Part shown: positions 55,172-55,303 of the stretch, in pieces
Layout: every line of letters begins with the position of its first letter
Position numbering within the stretch: the first letter of the stretch is position 1
The notes under the pieces: model-generated
What the model saw: the letters and a program-made list of their open reading frames with translations, nothing else
Told to the model about the DNA's origin: nothing
The model's database searches: none
NCBI GenBank assembly: GCA_903928225.1
Contig: CAIYPU010000129.1
Location: 1-55,303 of the forward strand
Source of the DNA: an uncultured Chlorobiaceae bacterium
GTDB lineage: Bacteria; Bacteroidota; Chlorobiia; Chlorobiales; Chlorobiaceae
Direction of reading: 5' to 3'
Length of the DNA stretch: 55,303 bases
Translations under genes and position numbers: made by a program

Positions 55172-55303
55172 ATGAAAAACATCAATCCACCCGGCCTTTT
55201 TGATGAACAATTCCAGCTCGAACGTCTTACCCAGCTCAAAGATCCACTGGTGAAACTGGAGCAATACATCGACTGGAAAATATTTGCTCCTATTCTTGAT
55301 GTC
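55172..55303 (+). CDS. IS5-family transposase, N-terminal part (cut at right edge)
   Basis: The first 44 codons from the ATG at 55172 are visible. LFDEQFQLERLTQLKDPLVK followed by LEQYIDWKIFAPIL is the diagnostic DUF772 N-terminal domain of IS5-family DDE transposases. The catalytic DDE part lies outside the window. It should belong to an insertion sequence whose left end may lie about 100 bases upstream. The rest of the element cannot be checked here. Confidence 0.85.
   Translation, partial: MKNINPPGLFDEQFQLERLTQLKDPLVKLEQYIDWKIFAPILDV

Overview
The window looks like chromosomal DNA of a Gram-negative, probably green sulfur (Chlorobiales-type) bacterium. The support is indirect: envelope biogenesis genes of the Gram-negative kind (TamB-like protein, heptose-phosphate adenylyltransferase, MsbA-like exporter), a CrtI/CrtH/CrtD-type carotenoid oxidoreductase, a TrpB2-type tryptophan synthase beta chain, a lone PTS enzyme I, and the general feel of the proteins. 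No photosystem or chlorosome gene lies here, so the assignment is an inference.

Layout. (1) 1-6115 is accessory in character: the tail of a transposase-like HTH protein, a small membrane protein, a large SF1 helicase fused to a PD-(D/E)XK-type nuclease domain, a zinc-ribbon protein, a pentapeptide-repeat protein and a helical protein of unknown function. (2) 6233-14102 has a rhodanese/MauE-DoxX pair, a CorA-type metal channel, guaA, a class A penicillin-binding protein, an alpha/beta hydrolase and a DedA membrane protein. A 151-bp MITE-like element with perfect 17-bp terminal inverted repeats sits exactly at the dedA stop codon. (3) 14583-20807 has tRNA-Pro(GGG), a GyrI-like protein, the carotenoid-type oxidoreductase, a radical-SAM protein next to its DUF4130/UDG-like partner (a poorly understood DNA metabolism pair), two unknown proteins and a DUF4136 lipoprotein. 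(4) 21047-22138 holds a tiny exported ORF followed by 220-bp tandem repeats that contain 19-bp subrepeats. (5) 22139-26293 has a four-module CxxC protein, glpK, a CWC cysteine-rich protein, a c-type cytochrome, an NAD-dependent epimerase-like protein and an unknown protein. (6) 26462-36465 is housekeeping: clpC with a strong terminator, trpB2, tRNA-Leu(UAA), thiL, ftsY, a DUF123/GIY-YIG protein, pcm and a PpiD-like chaperone. (7) 46882 down to 36567 is one long minus-strand run: rfaE2-like, tamB-like, coaBC, family-4 uracil-DNA glycosylase, dnaB and ptsI, with overlaps or short gaps. (8) 47305-54835 is a glycan/envelope cluster (GT39, ABC exporter, GT2, two GT4) that becomes strikingly AT-rich towards the right edge. 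It ends at the start of an IS5-family transposase, cut by the window edge.

How the genes relate. The minus-strand run couples envelope assembly and CoA synthesis with replication (dnaB) and uracil repair, with ATGA start/stop overlap between the glycosylase and dnaB. The radical-SAM/DUF4130 pair is a second DNA-metabolism locus. The right-hand glycosyltransferases and exporter probably build and flip a surface polysaccharide or modified lipid, and their composition suggests horizontal acquisition. I found no CRISPR array and no rRNA. The best candidates for under-described biology are the radical-SAM/DUF4130 pair, the helicase-nuclease fusion, and the MITE whose terminal repeat matches the putative end of the IS5-type element at the right edge.
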